Below, one piece after another: positions 35,082 to 44,760 of a DNA stretch of 64,000 nt. This DNA is from Betaproteobacteria bacterium (lineage in GTDB: Bacteria; Pseudomonadota; Gammaproteobacteria; Burkholderiales; Casimicrobiaceae), in the NCBI GenBank assembly GCA_013298765.1, contig JAAFJA010000008.1, positions 62,001 through 126,000 of the forward strand, given 5' to 3'. Both the position numbers and the translations under genes were made by a program. Position 1 is the stretch's first letter, and each line of letters begins with the position of its first letter. Below the pieces are notes generated by a model, which was not told the DNA's origin, searched no databases, and was given only the letters and a program-made list of their open reading frames with translations.

Positions 35082-37538
35082 TTGCGCCAGACCTTAGTAT
35101 TTAAGATGCTACGGTCACACAGTGGCGTTGTGCTCACTGTGGTGATTACGCTCGTGGCGCTTTTGTTGCGCGCAATCCTACACCCATGGATGGGCGAACT
35201 TCTTCCTTTTCTATTTTCGGGTATTGGTGTCGGGCTGATAGGCCTGTTCGTCGGCCGCAGCGCTGCAGTGCTCTCTGCGACATTCGCCGCATTAGTGTGC
35301 CAGTACGCGTTTGTCCCGCCCTATGGTGAACTTGTATTCCAGAGCGCACGGGACGTGGCGCAACTTACGCTGTTCATGGTCACCGCGCTCTTCGCGTCAT
35401 TCATCGGTGATTTTCTACGCCGGGCGAGTGACACTGAGCGGCGGTATAACCTTCGACTTCGCTCTGAGCAACAGAACACTTTGCGTTTGCTCGACGCGCT
35501 GCCCGCACTCGTCGCCGCCCGTGATCGTCGCGGAGAGATTGTTTACTCCAATGATCGATGGCGTACTTTTTTTGGCGACGACTTTCGAACGATCAAGGAC
35601 GGCGAGGCGTTTGTTCATCCTGATGATCTAGTTGCAGCGCGCGCGCGCGGCAGCGAGATGCTAGAGAAAGGCCGCACTCAACCTGGCACATACCGAATCA
35701 AGCCACGCGAGGGTAGTTACCGCTGGTTTACGGTGGAATCCTTTGGCGTCGACGATCTTCTTCGAGGCGAGGCGATTTACGTAACGGTCGCTACCGATAT
35801 CGACGATGTAGTGCGCGCAGAGCAAGAACGCGCAAAGGTTGCAGAAGAGCTGGAGGCACGAGTGCTGGAGCGAACGGAGGAGCTCGCAGCGCTTAACCTG
35901 ATCCTAGAGGCACGCACCAAAGAAGCAGAAGCCTCAACGCGCTCAAAGTCGGCGTTTTTGGCGAATATTTCACACGAGATCCGCACGCCAATGAATGGCG
36001 TAATCGGCATGACCTCCCTGCTTTCTGAAACCGCACTCACCCCGAATCAACAGGAGTATGTGAAGCTGATCCGCACGAGCGGAGAATCATTGATGGTGCT
36101 TCTCAACGATATCCTTGACTATTCAAAAATTGAATCAGGCCGAGTTGAATTTGAACAGATGAGCTTTTGCCCGCTAGAGGCGCTTGAAGAGGTCACCTCG
36201 CTCTTGGCTCAAAGCGCGCATGAGCGCGGCATTGAACTTATCTGCGACGTCACGATGCCGGATACACCCTGCCTAGTGGATGGCGATCTCACCCGCTTCA
36301 AACAAGTGGCCATGAATCTGCTCTCAAACGCGATTAAGTTCACCGAGTCTGGAGAAGTGATCGCCTCAATTTCATGCGAGCGCGCTGAAGACGAAGCTCA
36401 AGAAGCGCCAGCGCTACGCTGCGTAAAAGTCTGCATCGAAGACACCGGCATCGGCATTGCCCCAGATGTGCTTCCCCGCCTGTTTGAGCCATTTGTGCAA
36501 GCGGATTCGAGCACCATGCGCCGATATGGCGGCACAGGGCTTGGGCTTGCGATTGCACTTCGCCTAGCAAAGCTGATGGGCGGCGACATTGACGTCGAGA
36601 GTGCGCCTGGTGCCGGCTCTCGTTTTACTGCAAGATTCAACTTCCGCGAATCTGAAATCAACTCATCGGCATCTAGCGATGTGGCCTGGGCTATTTTTCG
36701 CACCTTACGATTCGATGGGAAAAAAATTGCGGTCATCGAGCCTAACGCGCGCTTACGCGAAGTGTTAGCCCGACAGTTCGAGCGACGTGGAGCCACTCTT
36801 CTCACATCAAACACACTGCTAGAAGCAATCACGCGCGCTGAGATTGAGCCGTTTGATCTGCTGATTTGCGACGCTCAGCTCTACCAAGACTCCAACGCGA
36901 CCGCGGTGCACGGCTGGCGCGCACAGCCGAAGTTTGCTGACATCGGCATCATTCTCTTGAGCACCCGCCCTTCGACTGAGCTGCATGCGAGCCATTTAGT
37001 GGATGCCGTTGTTAACAAGCCCGCGCGAATGCTCACGCTACTACGCAATGCTGCTGAGTTATTGGGCGTTCAACCTGCACTGAGGCGCCCGAGCGAAGCG
37101 CCCCGGCTCGATGATTCACTCGCCTCACGATGTCCGCTCAAGATCCTCATTGCTGAGGATCATCAAGTGAACCGGATATTGCTCCAACATCTTTTGGCTG
37201 CTTACGGCTATCAAGCCGACGCCGTCGCAAACGGCATCGAAGCGGTCGCGATGTGCGACCGCCGCAAGTACGATTTAGTGCTGATGGACGTCCAAATGCC
37301 AGAAATGGATGGGGTTGAAGCTTCACGGCGGATCCGCGAACGAGCGAGGAGCGACCAACGCCCGAGGATCGTCGCCTTAACCGCGACCGCTCTTGAGGAT
37401 GAGCGCAGTCGTTGCCTGAAGGCGGGGATGGATGACTTCGTCACCAAACCCATTACCGTGCAAACGCTGGGCGCGCTTCTCGCCGATGCCTTCGCGGCGA
37501 CGGAGACACGCGCCGACGCGAGTGCGCAACCGAGCTAA
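35082..37538 (+). CDS. Hybrid sensor histidine kinase with two receiver domains
   Basis: 818 residues. Three to four membrane segments form a DUF4118-like sensor (residues 15-115); then a PAS domain (130-250), a coiled coil, HisKA with H298 in [10 protein letters not shown], HATPase with DTGIGIAP and [10 protein letters not shown], a degenerate receiver around 560-670 (LLICDAQLY) and a full C-terminal receiver with D736 in [13 protein letters not shown]. The start TTG at 35082 has AGAGGA eight bases upstream; ATG at 35106 is the alternative. No response-regulator output gene is adjacent, so phosphate likely passes to a distant partner. Confidence 0.92.
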   Translation: MRQTLVFKMLRSHSGVVLTVVITLVALLLRAILHPWMGELLPFLFSGIGVGLIGLFVGRSAAVLSATFAALVCQYAFVPPYGELVFQSARDVAQLTLFMVTALFASFIGDFLRRASDTERRYNLRLRSEQQNTLRLLDALPALVAARDRRGEIVYSNDRWRTFFGDDFRTIKDGEAFVHPDDLVAARARGSEMLEKGRTQPGTYRIKPREGSYRWFTVESFGVDDLLRGEAIYVTVATDIDDVVRAEQERAKVAEELEARVLERTEELAALNLILEARTKEAEASTRSKSAFLANISHEIRTPMNGVIGMTSLLSETALTPNQQEYVKLIRTSGESLMVLLNDILDYSKIESGRVEFEQMSFCPLEALEEVTSLLAQSAHERGIELICDVTMPDTPCLVDGDLTRFKQVAMNLLSNAIKFTESGEVIASISCERAEDEAQEAPALRCVKVCIEDTGIGIAPDVLPRLFEPFVQADSSTMRRYGGTGLGLAIALRLAKLMGGDIDVESAPGAGSRFTARFNFRESEINSSASSDVAWAIFRTLRFDGKKIAVIEPNARLREVLARQFERRGATLLTSNTLLEAITRAEIEPFDLLICDAQLYQDSNATAVHGWRAQPKFADIGIILLSTRPSTELHASHLVDAVVNKPARMLTLLRNAAELLGVQPALRRPSEAPRLDDSLASRCPLKILIAEDHQVNRILLQHLLAAYGYQADAVANGIEAVAMCDRRKYDLVLMDVQMPEMDGVEASRRIRERARSDQRPRIVALTATALEDERSRCLKAGMDDFVTKPITVQTLGALLADAFAATETRADASAQPS

Positions 37539-37704
37539 CCAAATGCATTGCAATCGCGGGCATAGTCGCCATGGGGCGGAAGCTCGATTGAGCTCATTGA
37601 GCGAAACATCTATTTCGCGCGGATGAGATGACGATAAATTTGTCTTTGGCTTTGGCTGTAGCTGCCCGCTTAGCCCCAATTACACGGTTGATTTCAGCGA
37701 ATAT

Positions 37705-39069
37705 CTATACAAATGAGAGCGGACCAGCCGCGAAGCGCGATAGGGTCGGGAACGCAATTGCAAGCTCCGAACTCGACAGCCCGAACCAGCGCGCGAACGC
37801 GGCAGCATATTGCTCGGTTGCCGTAGAGGGTATCCAGCGCCCGCCTGAGGTGTCATCGGGGCCATTGGCGCGAAGGACAGGAAACGTGCCATAGAGTTTG
37901 TTGCCCTGCACCGCACCACCAACCGCGATGTGATGCGAGCCCCAACCGTGATCCGATCCGCCACTGCCGTTGGCCGGAAAATCGCGCCCGAAATCGCTCA
38001 TCGTAAATGCGGTGACTTGTTGGGCGACGTTCATCTCTTCCGTGGCGCGGTAGAACGCCGCCATTGCATTACTCACTGCGCCCAACAACTCAGACTGATC
38101 TTGAAGTTGATCTGCGCCATGGGTATCAAAACCTCCAATTGAGGCAAAGTAAACCTGCCGCTTCACACCAAGCGAGGCACGCACGGCAATGAGCCGCGCA
38201 ATGGTTTGCAACTGATCGCCGATACCCGTTTGCGGGAACACGGTGGTGAGCGCGGGCGCCTGATTGAGCGCCGCTTGAAATACTTGTTGCGTATCGATCC
38301 CGCGCTTGATCACGTCGTTCCAAGCCGCTTCAAACAGATGCGTTCGTCGCACGTTAATCATTTCACCAAACCCCACCGAGAGTGCGCTTGTTGATTTTGG
38401 ATCATAGGACTCGAATCCGAAGTAACCACTCGGCGAGACGGCATACGGCGCGACCATTGCGCCTTGTTGAAAAAAGCTTCGGCCGTTGACCGTGATCGCT
38501 GTTGCGATGTTCTGCACGCCGTTGAGCGCGGCGACTTGATCGGCAATTCTTCCGCCCCAACCCTGGCGAACGCTCACGTCCGCTGCGCCGCTTTGCCACT
38601 GATTCTGCTGATCGCTGTGCGAAAAAAGATTCGGTGGCGAAAAACTATCATCGATTTGCCACTGCGAGCGCGTGGTTGGTTTCACCAGCGGGCCGACATT
38701 CGCAACGGCCGCCGCTTTGCCCGCGCTGAAGAGCGTGGCCAGGGCCGACATTGAGCCGTGCAGCGCAAACGCTCTTCCACCCGTGTTGCTTGGGTTGATC
38801 GCCGCGAGGCTCTCGCGAGAGAGCGCAAGTCGGCCGCGTCCGTTCGTGTAGTCGGCAAAGCCACTTGCATCGAGTGGAATGAGGAGATTGTTTCCATCAT
38901 TGCCGCCGAACATGAATACCGCAACGAGTGCTTTGTAATCCGCTGGATTGCTCACGTTTTGCGCGTACGCACTGCGCACGAGCCCGCCCAAGAGTCCGCT
39001 TGAGAAAGCCATCGGCGCGAGTGCGCCCAAACGAAGTAAGCCGCGACGGTGGAGCTTGGTTGTGCTCAT
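37705..39069 (-). CDS. DUF1501 secreted protein
   Basis: 454 residues. The Tat signal HRRGLLRLGALAPMAF ends at SAYA. VFMFGGNDGNNLLIPLD and GFDTHGADQLQDQSELL, TMSDFGRDFPANGSGGSDHGW are hallmarks of the DUF1501 family, which has an alkaline-phosphatase/sulfatase-like fold. The role is unknown. It follows the DUF1800 gene by ten bases, a fixed pairing across many bacteria. It converges with the histidine-kinase gene. Confidence 0.9.
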   Translation of the reverse strand: MSTTKLHRRGLLRLGALAPMAFSSGLLGGLVRSAYAQNVSNPADYKALVAVFMFGGNDGNNLLIPLDASGFADYTNGRGRLALSRESLAAINPSNTGGRAFALHGSMSALATLFSAGKAAAVANVGPLVKPTTRSQWQIDDSFSPPNLFSHSDQQNQWQSGAADVSVRQGWGGRIADQVAALNGVQNIATAITVNGRSFFQQGAMVAPYAVSPSGYFGFESYDPKSTSALSVGFGEMINVRRTHLFEAAWNDVIKRGIDTQQVFQAALNQAPALTTVFPQTGIGDQLQTIARLIAVRASLGVKRQVYFASIGGFDTHGADQLQDQSELLGAVSNAMAAFYRATEEMNVAQQVTAFTMSDFGRDFPANGSGGSDHGWGSHHIAVGGAVQGNKLYGTFPVLRANGPDDTSGGRWIPSTATEQYAAAFARWFGLSSSELAIAFPTLSRFAAGPLSFV

Positions 39070-39079
39070 GTTGCAATCC

Positions 39080-41134
39080 TTATCGTTGCACCGAGAATTC
39101 AGGTGCGATCACCGCCAACTTAAACGCTATCTCCATTCGCTCGTGTTTCTCGGTCGCTCGCAACTTGTTCATCGCTCGAAAGATGATGTCTCGGGTCTCG
39201 GCGCTCATCGCTCCGGCAAACCAAACCCAGTTCAATTGTTCAAGAAAGCGATTGGGATCGTCAGCAAGCGACTCCCACTGATCCGTCGCAAAGCTCACGG
39301 CATAGTCGCTGTTAAACCCCACGCCATGATCGTTAATCATTCGCGTGAAGAAGTTCGCGCTTCCCACAATTTGTGTATCGGTCACAAGCTGCATCTCAGG
39401 CACGACGAGGCCCGCCTGTGCAATCGGCCCTGCACGTGTAAAGCTCGGTGAGAAAAAGTTAAACACGGACGGCGCAAGAAGTGGCGATTGCCCCAAATAA
39501 TCATCCGGTGAATCGAGCCACCAAATCGAATTGCGACCATTCTTCGATTGACCTTGCATTGAATTGATGAAGTGAATGAACTTCACCATCGGTTCGCGTA
39601 CTTTGCCCGCACTGGTTGAGTTCGCGCTATACGTTCGCGCTTCGGTGTCGAGCAATATCGCTTTCACGACCGCAGCCAGATCACCGCGCTGACCGCGCCC
39701 GTTGTTATTCCACACCGCGCTGATGCGCGCCACGTATGCAGGCGATGGGTTACTCGTTACGAGAAACTGGATCAAGCGCTTTGACATGAAAGGTGCTACG
39801 TTCGGGTGGCTCGCGATGTTGTCGAGCGCGTCAGCGAGATCCTTTTCCGGCGTTTGTCCGGCAGGAATGGCGGTGTTGCTTAGTAGTTTTTTCGCGCCGA
39901 CTGAGTGACGCGTGGGCCACGCTCGCATGTAGTCGGTCCAGTTCTCGGTGGGATGATCGAAACTTGATGCCTTCGTAGTGTCATTCCCCGAAAAATTCCA
40001 ACCGGTAAATGCCGCCGCAAATCCCTGCACGATTGACTGATCGTAGGAGGCAAGCGCGCGACCCGCGGCATCTTTACGCATGCTACCGTCGGCGTTTAAC
40101 TCATTGAGACCGATTGAGAAAAGCTGCAGCACTTCGCGGGCGTAGTTTTCGTTCGGCATGCGTCCGGTCGCGGCGTCCTCTTTATCGTTGCCCAGCATGT
40201 TGAGGTAATAGCCCATCGCGGGATGGAGGGTGACCTCTTGCAAGAGCGTGCGGTAGTTTCCGAAGGCGTTGCGGTAGAGCAAATCCATCCAGGAAATCAT
40301 CGCGGCGTTTTTTTGATCCGGTGCGATATTTGAAATGACCATGATTTCCGAGAGCGCGAGCGCGACGCGGGCGCGCAAGCGAGCCTCGCCCCAAATGAGC
40401 TGCTGCCAATACGACTCGTAGACATGCTCCTCTTTTTCCTCTTCGCCACCGGCTTTGATGCGATCAAGGTAGAGTTTGTGCGAACTCCAAGGCTTCTGGA
40501 TCTGCTCGTCGATCCACGCACTCGCGCCTTTTGTTTCAGCGGTGCGAATGTCGTCCATTGATCTAGGCCCGAAGCTGCCCTGCATCAAAAGTCGCGCTGC
40601 ATCTCGCGTCTTCTCGTTGATTTGAATGGGTACAACCACTGTGCCAACCGTCACCCGAACGACGTTGGATTTGACGTAGATCGCGTTCGCACTGCTTTCG
40701 GCAGTTGCAAAGAGTGCGTATTCCGCTGGACCCGCATTGGCGATTACATATTGACCGGTGCTGCCAGCGAGGGCGGCGGCGCGCTTGCCGTTCACCGTGA
40801 GCCAGAGCTTCGCGTTGCCAACATCGAGCGCGCTGTAGTTCACCAGCAAGTCCGCGCGATCATTGCTCAGCGCTCGCGTGCTCACAGCCAGCGTGATCGA
40901 CGCAGCAGTGGACTGCACCGCCGATGCGACCCATACGGCAATCACGATTAGACCAAGGAGAAAGCGCCACCACGCGAATCGCGCGAGAAGTGGAGGAGCT
41001 AGCGCAGCGTGTACCGTGTGCGTTCGGCTCTCGGGTCTCACAGCCCCCGGCAAGGCGCGCGGGTTTGCCGCGCCGGATCGAGCGGGCTTAGCCCCAAAAA
41101 CACTGACAGTTGTTGACTCACTGACTTGCGGCAT
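39080..41134 (-). CDS. DUF1800 secreted protein
   Basis: 684 residues from MPQVSESTTV, chosen over an ATG at 41239 because GAGAGGGA precedes it closely. One membrane segment (about residues 50-75, RFLLGLIVIAVWVASAV) suggests an uncleaved signal anchor. The DUF1800 core starts at ARLLMQGSFGPRSMDDI and includes MGYYLNMLGNDK, NENYAREVLQLFSIGL and RAWPTRHSVGAKKLL. Function is unknown. It is the first gene of a two-gene unit with DUF1501. Confidence 0.9.
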   Translation of the reverse strand: MPQVSESTTVSVFGAKPARSGAANPRALPGAVRPESRTHTVHAALAPPLLARFAWWRFLLGLIVIAVWVASAVQSTAASITLAVSTRALSNDRADLLVNYSALDVGNAKLWLTVNGKRAAALAGSTGQYVIANAGPAEYALFATAESSANAIYVKSNVVRVTVGTVVVPIQINEKTRDAARLLMQGSFGPRSMDDIRTAETKGASAWIDEQIQKPWSSHKLYLDRIKAGGEEEKEEHVYESYWQQLIWGEARLRARVALALSEIMVISNIAPDQKNAAMISWMDLLYRNAFGNYRTLLQEVTLHPAMGYYLNMLGNDKEDAATGRMPNENYAREVLQLFSIGLNELNADGSMRKDAAGRALASYDQSIVQGFAAAFTGWNFSGNDTTKASSFDHPTENWTDYMRAWPTRHSVGAKKLLSNTAIPAGQTPEKDLADALDNIASHPNVAPFMSKRLIQFLVTSNPSPAYVARISAVWNNNGRGQRGDLAAVVKAILLDTEARTYSANSTSAGKVREPMVKFIHFINSMQGQSKNGRNSIWWLDSPDDYLGQSPLLAPSVFNFFSPSFTRAGPIAQAGLVVPEMQLVTDTQIVGSANFFTRMINDHGVGFNSDYAVSFATDQWESLADDPNRFLEQLNWVWFAGAMSAETRDIIFRAMNKLRATEKHERMEIAFKLAVIAPEFSVQR

Positions 41135-41246
41135 CGGTGTTCCCTCTCGGATGTACCGTACGCAAATCCCCCGGCGAGTTTGCATTGCGACTTGTGTACC
41201 TACGAAGCCAGCATCGACATCGCATATCCACACGATCACGGACGGG

Positions 41247-41274
41247 AGTTTATGTCAATGTCATCACATGTCAA
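41247..41274 (-). promoter_or_regulatory. Promoter for the DUF1800-DUF1501 unit
   Basis: On the minus strand TTGACA (41274-41269) and TAAACT (41252-41247) are 16 bases apart, about 110 bases before the start codon. The sequence ATTGACAT occurs twice in tandem here, so the -35 might also be a regulator site. Confidence 0.45.
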
Positions 41275-41306
41275 TCATGCGACCTTTCCTTTGAACCATT
41301 GCGCCT

Positions 41307-41327
41307 AGCCCTTTTTTTAATGGGGCT
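41307..41327. repeat. AGCCC / GGGCT hairpin with TTTTTTTAAT loop
   Basis: A short hairpin between the DUF1800 promoter and the transporter ATPase gene. The loop is T-rich and ends in TTAAT. It matches the hairpins at 10074-10101, 57014-57030 and 63242-63264. Confidence 0.5.
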
Positions 41328-41415
41328 CAATGATTTAAATAGACTATTTCGACTTCTAGCCCGAACAGCGTTCGACCCCTATGATATTTTCGCTTCTAAG
41401 CTATTGCTGTTTAGA

Positions 41416-42522
41416 TCAAACGACTCGTAAACCTGTCGATTCATCAAACACCAACGCATGCGATGCGTCGATATGAAGACGTACGCGGTCTGTGCCTGCG
41501 ACGCTCCGCGGCTGCGTGCGACAAACAATCTCGACACCACCGAGCGAAGTGAACACCATCGCATCTGCGCCTGTAACTTCCGTCATCGCGACGGGTAGGT
41601 CAACGGCCACGCTCACGCCGGGTCGTTCGTTATCGCTCACCTGCTCAGGGCGAAGTCCAAGCAAAACGCTACGATTCGCATAGACTGCGATAGCGTTGGA
41701 CGAGATCAGAAGCGGCACCGATATTGGGGGCGAATTCTCATCGCCCGCAATCCTCGCGAAGCCCGCACCGTTTCGACTCTCAACAACTGCGGGGATCAAG
41801 TTCATCGGCGGCGAGCCCATAAATGTCGCAACAAAGGTATTCGAGGGTTTCGAATAGATGTCGTCGGGCGTACCAAATTGCTGGATCACCCCCTCCTTCA
41901 TCACTGCGATCTTGTCGCCCAAGGTCATCGCCTCCACTTGGTCGTGCGTCACGTACACCGTGGTGATCCCGAGTCGCTTGTGCAGGCGCTTAATCTCCGC
42001 GCGCATCTCAACTCGCAGCTTCGCGTCGAGATTGGAGAGTGGTTCGTCGAATAAGAATAGCTGCGGCTCACGCGCGAGTGCGCGCCCCATCGCTACGCGC
42101 TGGCGCTGCCCACCGGAGAGCTGCGCGGGACGGCGATCAAGCAATGGCTCAATTTGCAAGAGCTTCGCCACGCGCGCAATCGTCGCATCTTGCTCGGACT
42201 TCGGCACTTTTCGAAGTGACAATCCGAACGCGATGTTCTCGCGCACGCTCATCGAGGGATAGAGCGCATAGCTCTGAAACACCATCGCGATGTCGCGATC
42301 TTTTGGCGGCAAATCGTTCACACGCTTGCCACCGATTTGAATTTCGCCCTCGCTGACCGTTTCAAGCCCAGCGATCATGTTGAGGAGCGTGCTTTTGCCA
42401 CACCCCGAACCACCCACCAGAATCAGAAACTCGCCGTCGTTGATTTCAAGGTTGATACCTTTCAAAACCTCAACGCCGTTGGGGTAGGTTTTGCGGATGT
42501 TTTTGATTGAAAGATTAGCCAT
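41416..42522 (-). CDS. Sugar ABC transporter ATP-binding protein (CUT1, UgpC/MalK type)
   Basis: 368 residues from MANLSIKNIRKTYPNG, in preference to an ATG three codons earlier. Walker A is GGSGCGKST, the signature LSGGQRQRVAMGRALAR, Walker B LFLFDEPLSNLDAKLR, and the switch histidine sits in VTHDQVEAM. The C-terminal 120 residues form the OB-type regulatory domain of MalK-like ATPases. It serves the two permeases upstream, from which it is separated by an inverted-repeat element of about 200 bp. Confidence 0.94.
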   Translation of the reverse strand: MANLSIKNIRKTYPNGVEVLKGINLEINDGEFLILVGGSGCGKSTLLNMIAGLETVSEGEIQIGGKRVNDLPPKDRDIAMVFQSYALYPSMSVRENIAFGLSLRKVPKSEQDATIARVAKLLQIEPLLDRRPAQLSGGQRQRVAMGRALAREPQLFLFDEPLSNLDAKLRVEMRAEIKRLHKRLGITTVYVTHDQVEAMTLGDKIAVMKEGVIQQFGTPDDIYSKPSNTFVATFMGSPPMNLIPAVVESRNGAGFARIAGDENSPPISVPLLISSNAIAVYANRSVLLGLRPEQVSDNERPGVSVAVDLPVAMTEVTGADAMVFTSLGGVEIVCRTQPRSVAGTDRVRLHIDASHALVFDESTGLRVV

Positions 42523-42551
42523 CGTTACCAAAAGACTTTCACTGCATCTTT

Positions 42552-42747
42552 GACGCAGATTAACGCTGATTTCACACGGATTTACGCAGATTTCTGGGGC
42601 AACAGGCCCGAGACAAAACTTGAACCTCTATCGGCGAACACCGCTTTCCGAAAATCACTCTATGGGCCTATTCACGAGCGGCTCCACCAGATCTGCGCCA
42701 AAAAAGAATCCGCGTTAATCTGCGTGAAATCAGCGTTAATCTGCGTC
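42552..42747. repeat. Long inverted repeat within the transporter operon
   Basis: The left arm (42552-42592) and right arm (42708-42747) are inverted copies of about 41 bp; the outer 24 bases match exactly and the rest imperfectly. Each arm is itself made of GCAGATTAACGC-like units repeated. The 115 bp between hold no ORF with support. It is a MITE- or REP-like element lying between permease and ATPase genes. No target-site duplication was evident. Confidence 0.8.
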
Positions 42748-42760
42748 GAAAAGTTCAGGG

Positions 42761-43609
42761 TCACCCCTTCACCGCACCCGCCGTCAATCCGCGAACAAAA
42801 TATTTCCCGGCGACGATGTAAACAAAGAGCGTTGGTAGCGCCGCGATGATCGCCGCCGCCATATCGACGTTGTATTCCTTCACACCCGTGCTCGTGCGCA
42901 CCAGGTTGTTTAGTGCGACGGTGATCGGTTGCGAATCGGCCCCAGCGAACACGACGCCAAACAGGAAATCGTTCCAAATCTGCGTGAACTGCCAAATGAT
43001 GCACACGACAAAAATCGGGCCGCTAATTGGCATCAATATTCGCCAGAAAATCGTGAAAAACCCTGCGCCATCAACACGCGCAGCCTTCATCAAATCTTGT
43101 GGGATGCTCACGTAATAGTTACGGAAGAAAAGCGTTGTGAAGGCAAGCCCATAGACCACATGCACAAAGATCAAACCGAAAATCGAATCTGATAATCCGA
43201 CCATGCCAAGCGTGCGCGCCATCGGCAACAGCACGACTTGAAACGGAATGAAACAACCCACAAGCAGCGCCGTGAACAATACCTCTGACCCACGGAATCG
43301 CCATTGCGTGAGCACATAGCCATTCAGAGCGCCGATGAAAGTTGAGATGAGCACCGCAGGAATCGTCATCAACAGTGAATTCCAGAAAAACGGCTTCAAG
43401 CCCTCGCAACGCACACCCGTGCAAGCGGACGACCAGGCTTTGAGCCACGGCTCGACCGTCGGGGCCAGCGGTGCCGCGATCAAACTGCCGTCTCGAATTT
43501 CATCGAGCGATTTGAGCGAGGTTGCCACCATCACCCAAAGTGGCGCCAGCGTGTAGAGCGCGGCGAGGATGAGTACTGCGTAGACACATGCACGCGATAG
43601 CTTAGTCAT
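42761..43609 (-). CDS. Sugar ABC transporter permease (MalG type)
   Basis: 282 residues with six membrane segments. The EAA loop is DLMKAARVDGAGFFTIFWRI(L), which docks on the ATPase. The longer periplasmic loop near residues 50-75 (WLKAWSSACTGVRCEGLKPF) contains two cysteines, as in glucose/mannose GtsC-like permeases. Its start overlaps the stop of the other permease as ATGA. Confidence 0.93.
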   Translation of the reverse strand: MTKLSRACVYAVLILAALYTLAPLWVMVATSLKSLDEIRDGSLIAAPLAPTVEPWLKAWSSACTGVRCEGLKPFFWNSLLMTIPAVLISTFIGALNGYVLTQWRFRGSEVLFTALLVGCFIPFQVVLLPMARTLGMVGLSDSIFGLIFVHVVYGLAFTTLFFRNYYVSIPQDLMKAARVDGAGFFTIFWRILMPISGPIFVVCIIWQFTQIWNDFLFGVVFAGADSQPITVALNNLVRTSTGVKEYNVDMAAAIIAALPTLFVYIVAGKYFVRGLTAGAVKG

Positions 43610-44487
43610 CGCCCAGCTCCGGACGCCTTCGTTTCCGCATACATGAGCGGCACCATGATCGCGATCACCGTCATCAGCATCATCACCGCACTCGCCGCAC
43701 CCAGCCCCAGTTGTCCGCGCGAGAATGAAAACTGATACATAAAGATTGCCGGAACGTCGGTCGCGGTTCCAGGACCACCGCCAGTAAGCGCCATCACCAA
43801 ATCAAAGCTCTTGATCGCGATGTGCGCCAAGATGAGCGTCACCGAGAAGAACACGGGTCGCAACGTTGGAATGATGATGCGTCGATAGATCGTTGGCGTC
43901 GAAGCGCCATCGACTTGCGCGGCTTTGATGATTTCAGAATCCACACCACGCAGACCGGCTAGAAAGAGCGCCATCGCAAAGCCCGCGCTTTGCCACACGC
44001 CCGCGATCACCACGGTGTAAATCGCCATGTCGGGATTCACCAACCAGTCGAAAGTGAAATCCGGGAAACCCCAACTTTGCACAAGCTTTTCGAGCCCGAG
44101 GCCAGGATTCAGAATCCACTTCCATGCCGTGCCGCTCACGATAAATGAGAGCGCCATCGGGTAAAGATAGATCGCGCGAAGAAAGCCCTCGCCACGAATT
44201 TTTTGATCGAGCAGGATCGCGATCAATAGTCCAATCGCCATACTTAGCGCGATGAAAAGCGTGCCGAAGATCGCGAGGTTAGCGGCAGATGTCCACCAGC
44301 GTTCGTTGTCGAAGAGATCGAGGTAGCGCTCGATCCCCGCCCATTCCCAATTCGGCAGCAATCGCGACTCGGTAAACGAGAGCGCGACGGTAATCAGAAT
44401 GAAACCGTAGACAAATAGCAAGCTCGCCGCGAGCGTCGGCGAGAGGACGAGTTTTGGGAGCCAGTGGTCGGCGACGCGAGACGTCAT
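43606..44487 (-). CDS. Sugar ABC transporter permease (MalF type)
   Basis: 293 residues, six membrane segments, and the EAA loop SEIIKAAQVDGASTPTIYRR. It resembles GtsB-type permeases. Its ATG overlaps the TGA of the small upstream ORF (44484) and its end overlaps the second permease, so three genes are translationally coupled. Confidence 0.93.
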   Translation of the reverse strand: MTSRVADHWLPKLVLSPTLAASLLFVYGFILITVALSFTESRLLPNWEWAGIERYLDLFDNERWWTSAANLAIFGTLFIALSMAIGLLIAILLDQKIRGEGFLRAIYLYPMALSFIVSGTAWKWILNPGLGLEKLVQSWGFPDFTFDWLVNPDMAIYTVVIAGVWQSAGFAMALFLAGLRGVDSEIIKAAQVDGASTPTIYRRIIIPTLRPVFFSVTLILAHIAIKSFDLVMALTGGGPGTATDVPAIFMYQFSFSRGQLGLGAASAVMMLMTVIAIMVPLMYAETKASGAGR

Positions 44488-44702
44488 ACGGTCTTCTTGG
44501 ATGGCTTTAACAAGCGAATCCCCAGCGCCAAACTAAATCCGCCAGATAAGAACATAGTCAAAAGACTTGCCAAAAGTTTGAGTCCCTCGTGATCCCAATC
44601 GAACTGTAGAAAGTAGCGCCGCGAATCAGCGAGAACGGCGAAACCAAGCACTAAAAAGTACGTGCCCACAGCACAACTGATTGCACCAAACAGCTTACGC
44701 AT
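44484..44702 (-). CDS. Small two-helix membrane protein in the transporter operon
   Basis: 72 residues: two hydrophobic segments (about 5-25 and 42-65) joined by the charged loop DSRRYFLQFDWDHEGL and ending in a basic tail KPSKKTV. No family is recognised. Its stop overlaps the permease start by four bases, a strong sign that it is really translated. It lies between the binding protein and first permease, where CUT1 operons normally have nothing. It might regulate or stabilise the permease. The Shine-Dalgarno is weak. Confidence 0.65.
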   Translation of the reverse strand: MRKLFGAISCAVGTYFLVLGFAVLADSRRYFLQFDWDHEGLKLLASLLTMFLSGGFSLALGIRLLKPSKKTV

Positions 44703-44712
44703 TCGATTTCAG

Positions 44713-44751
44713 TTGGGAGCGTCGCACACCTTCGTGCGCGAGCACTCCCAA
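44713..44751 (-). promoter_or_regulatory. Intercistronic stem-loop after the binding-protein gene
   Basis: TTGGGAG (44713-44719) pairs with CTCCCAA (44745-44751), and inner GCAC/GTGC pairs extend the stem. It starts ten bases after the binding-protein stop codon. Stem-loops at this place commonly protect the 5' part of the message, giving more binding protein than permease. There is no T-run. Confidence 0.55.
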
Positions 44752-44760
44752 AGGTTGCCT

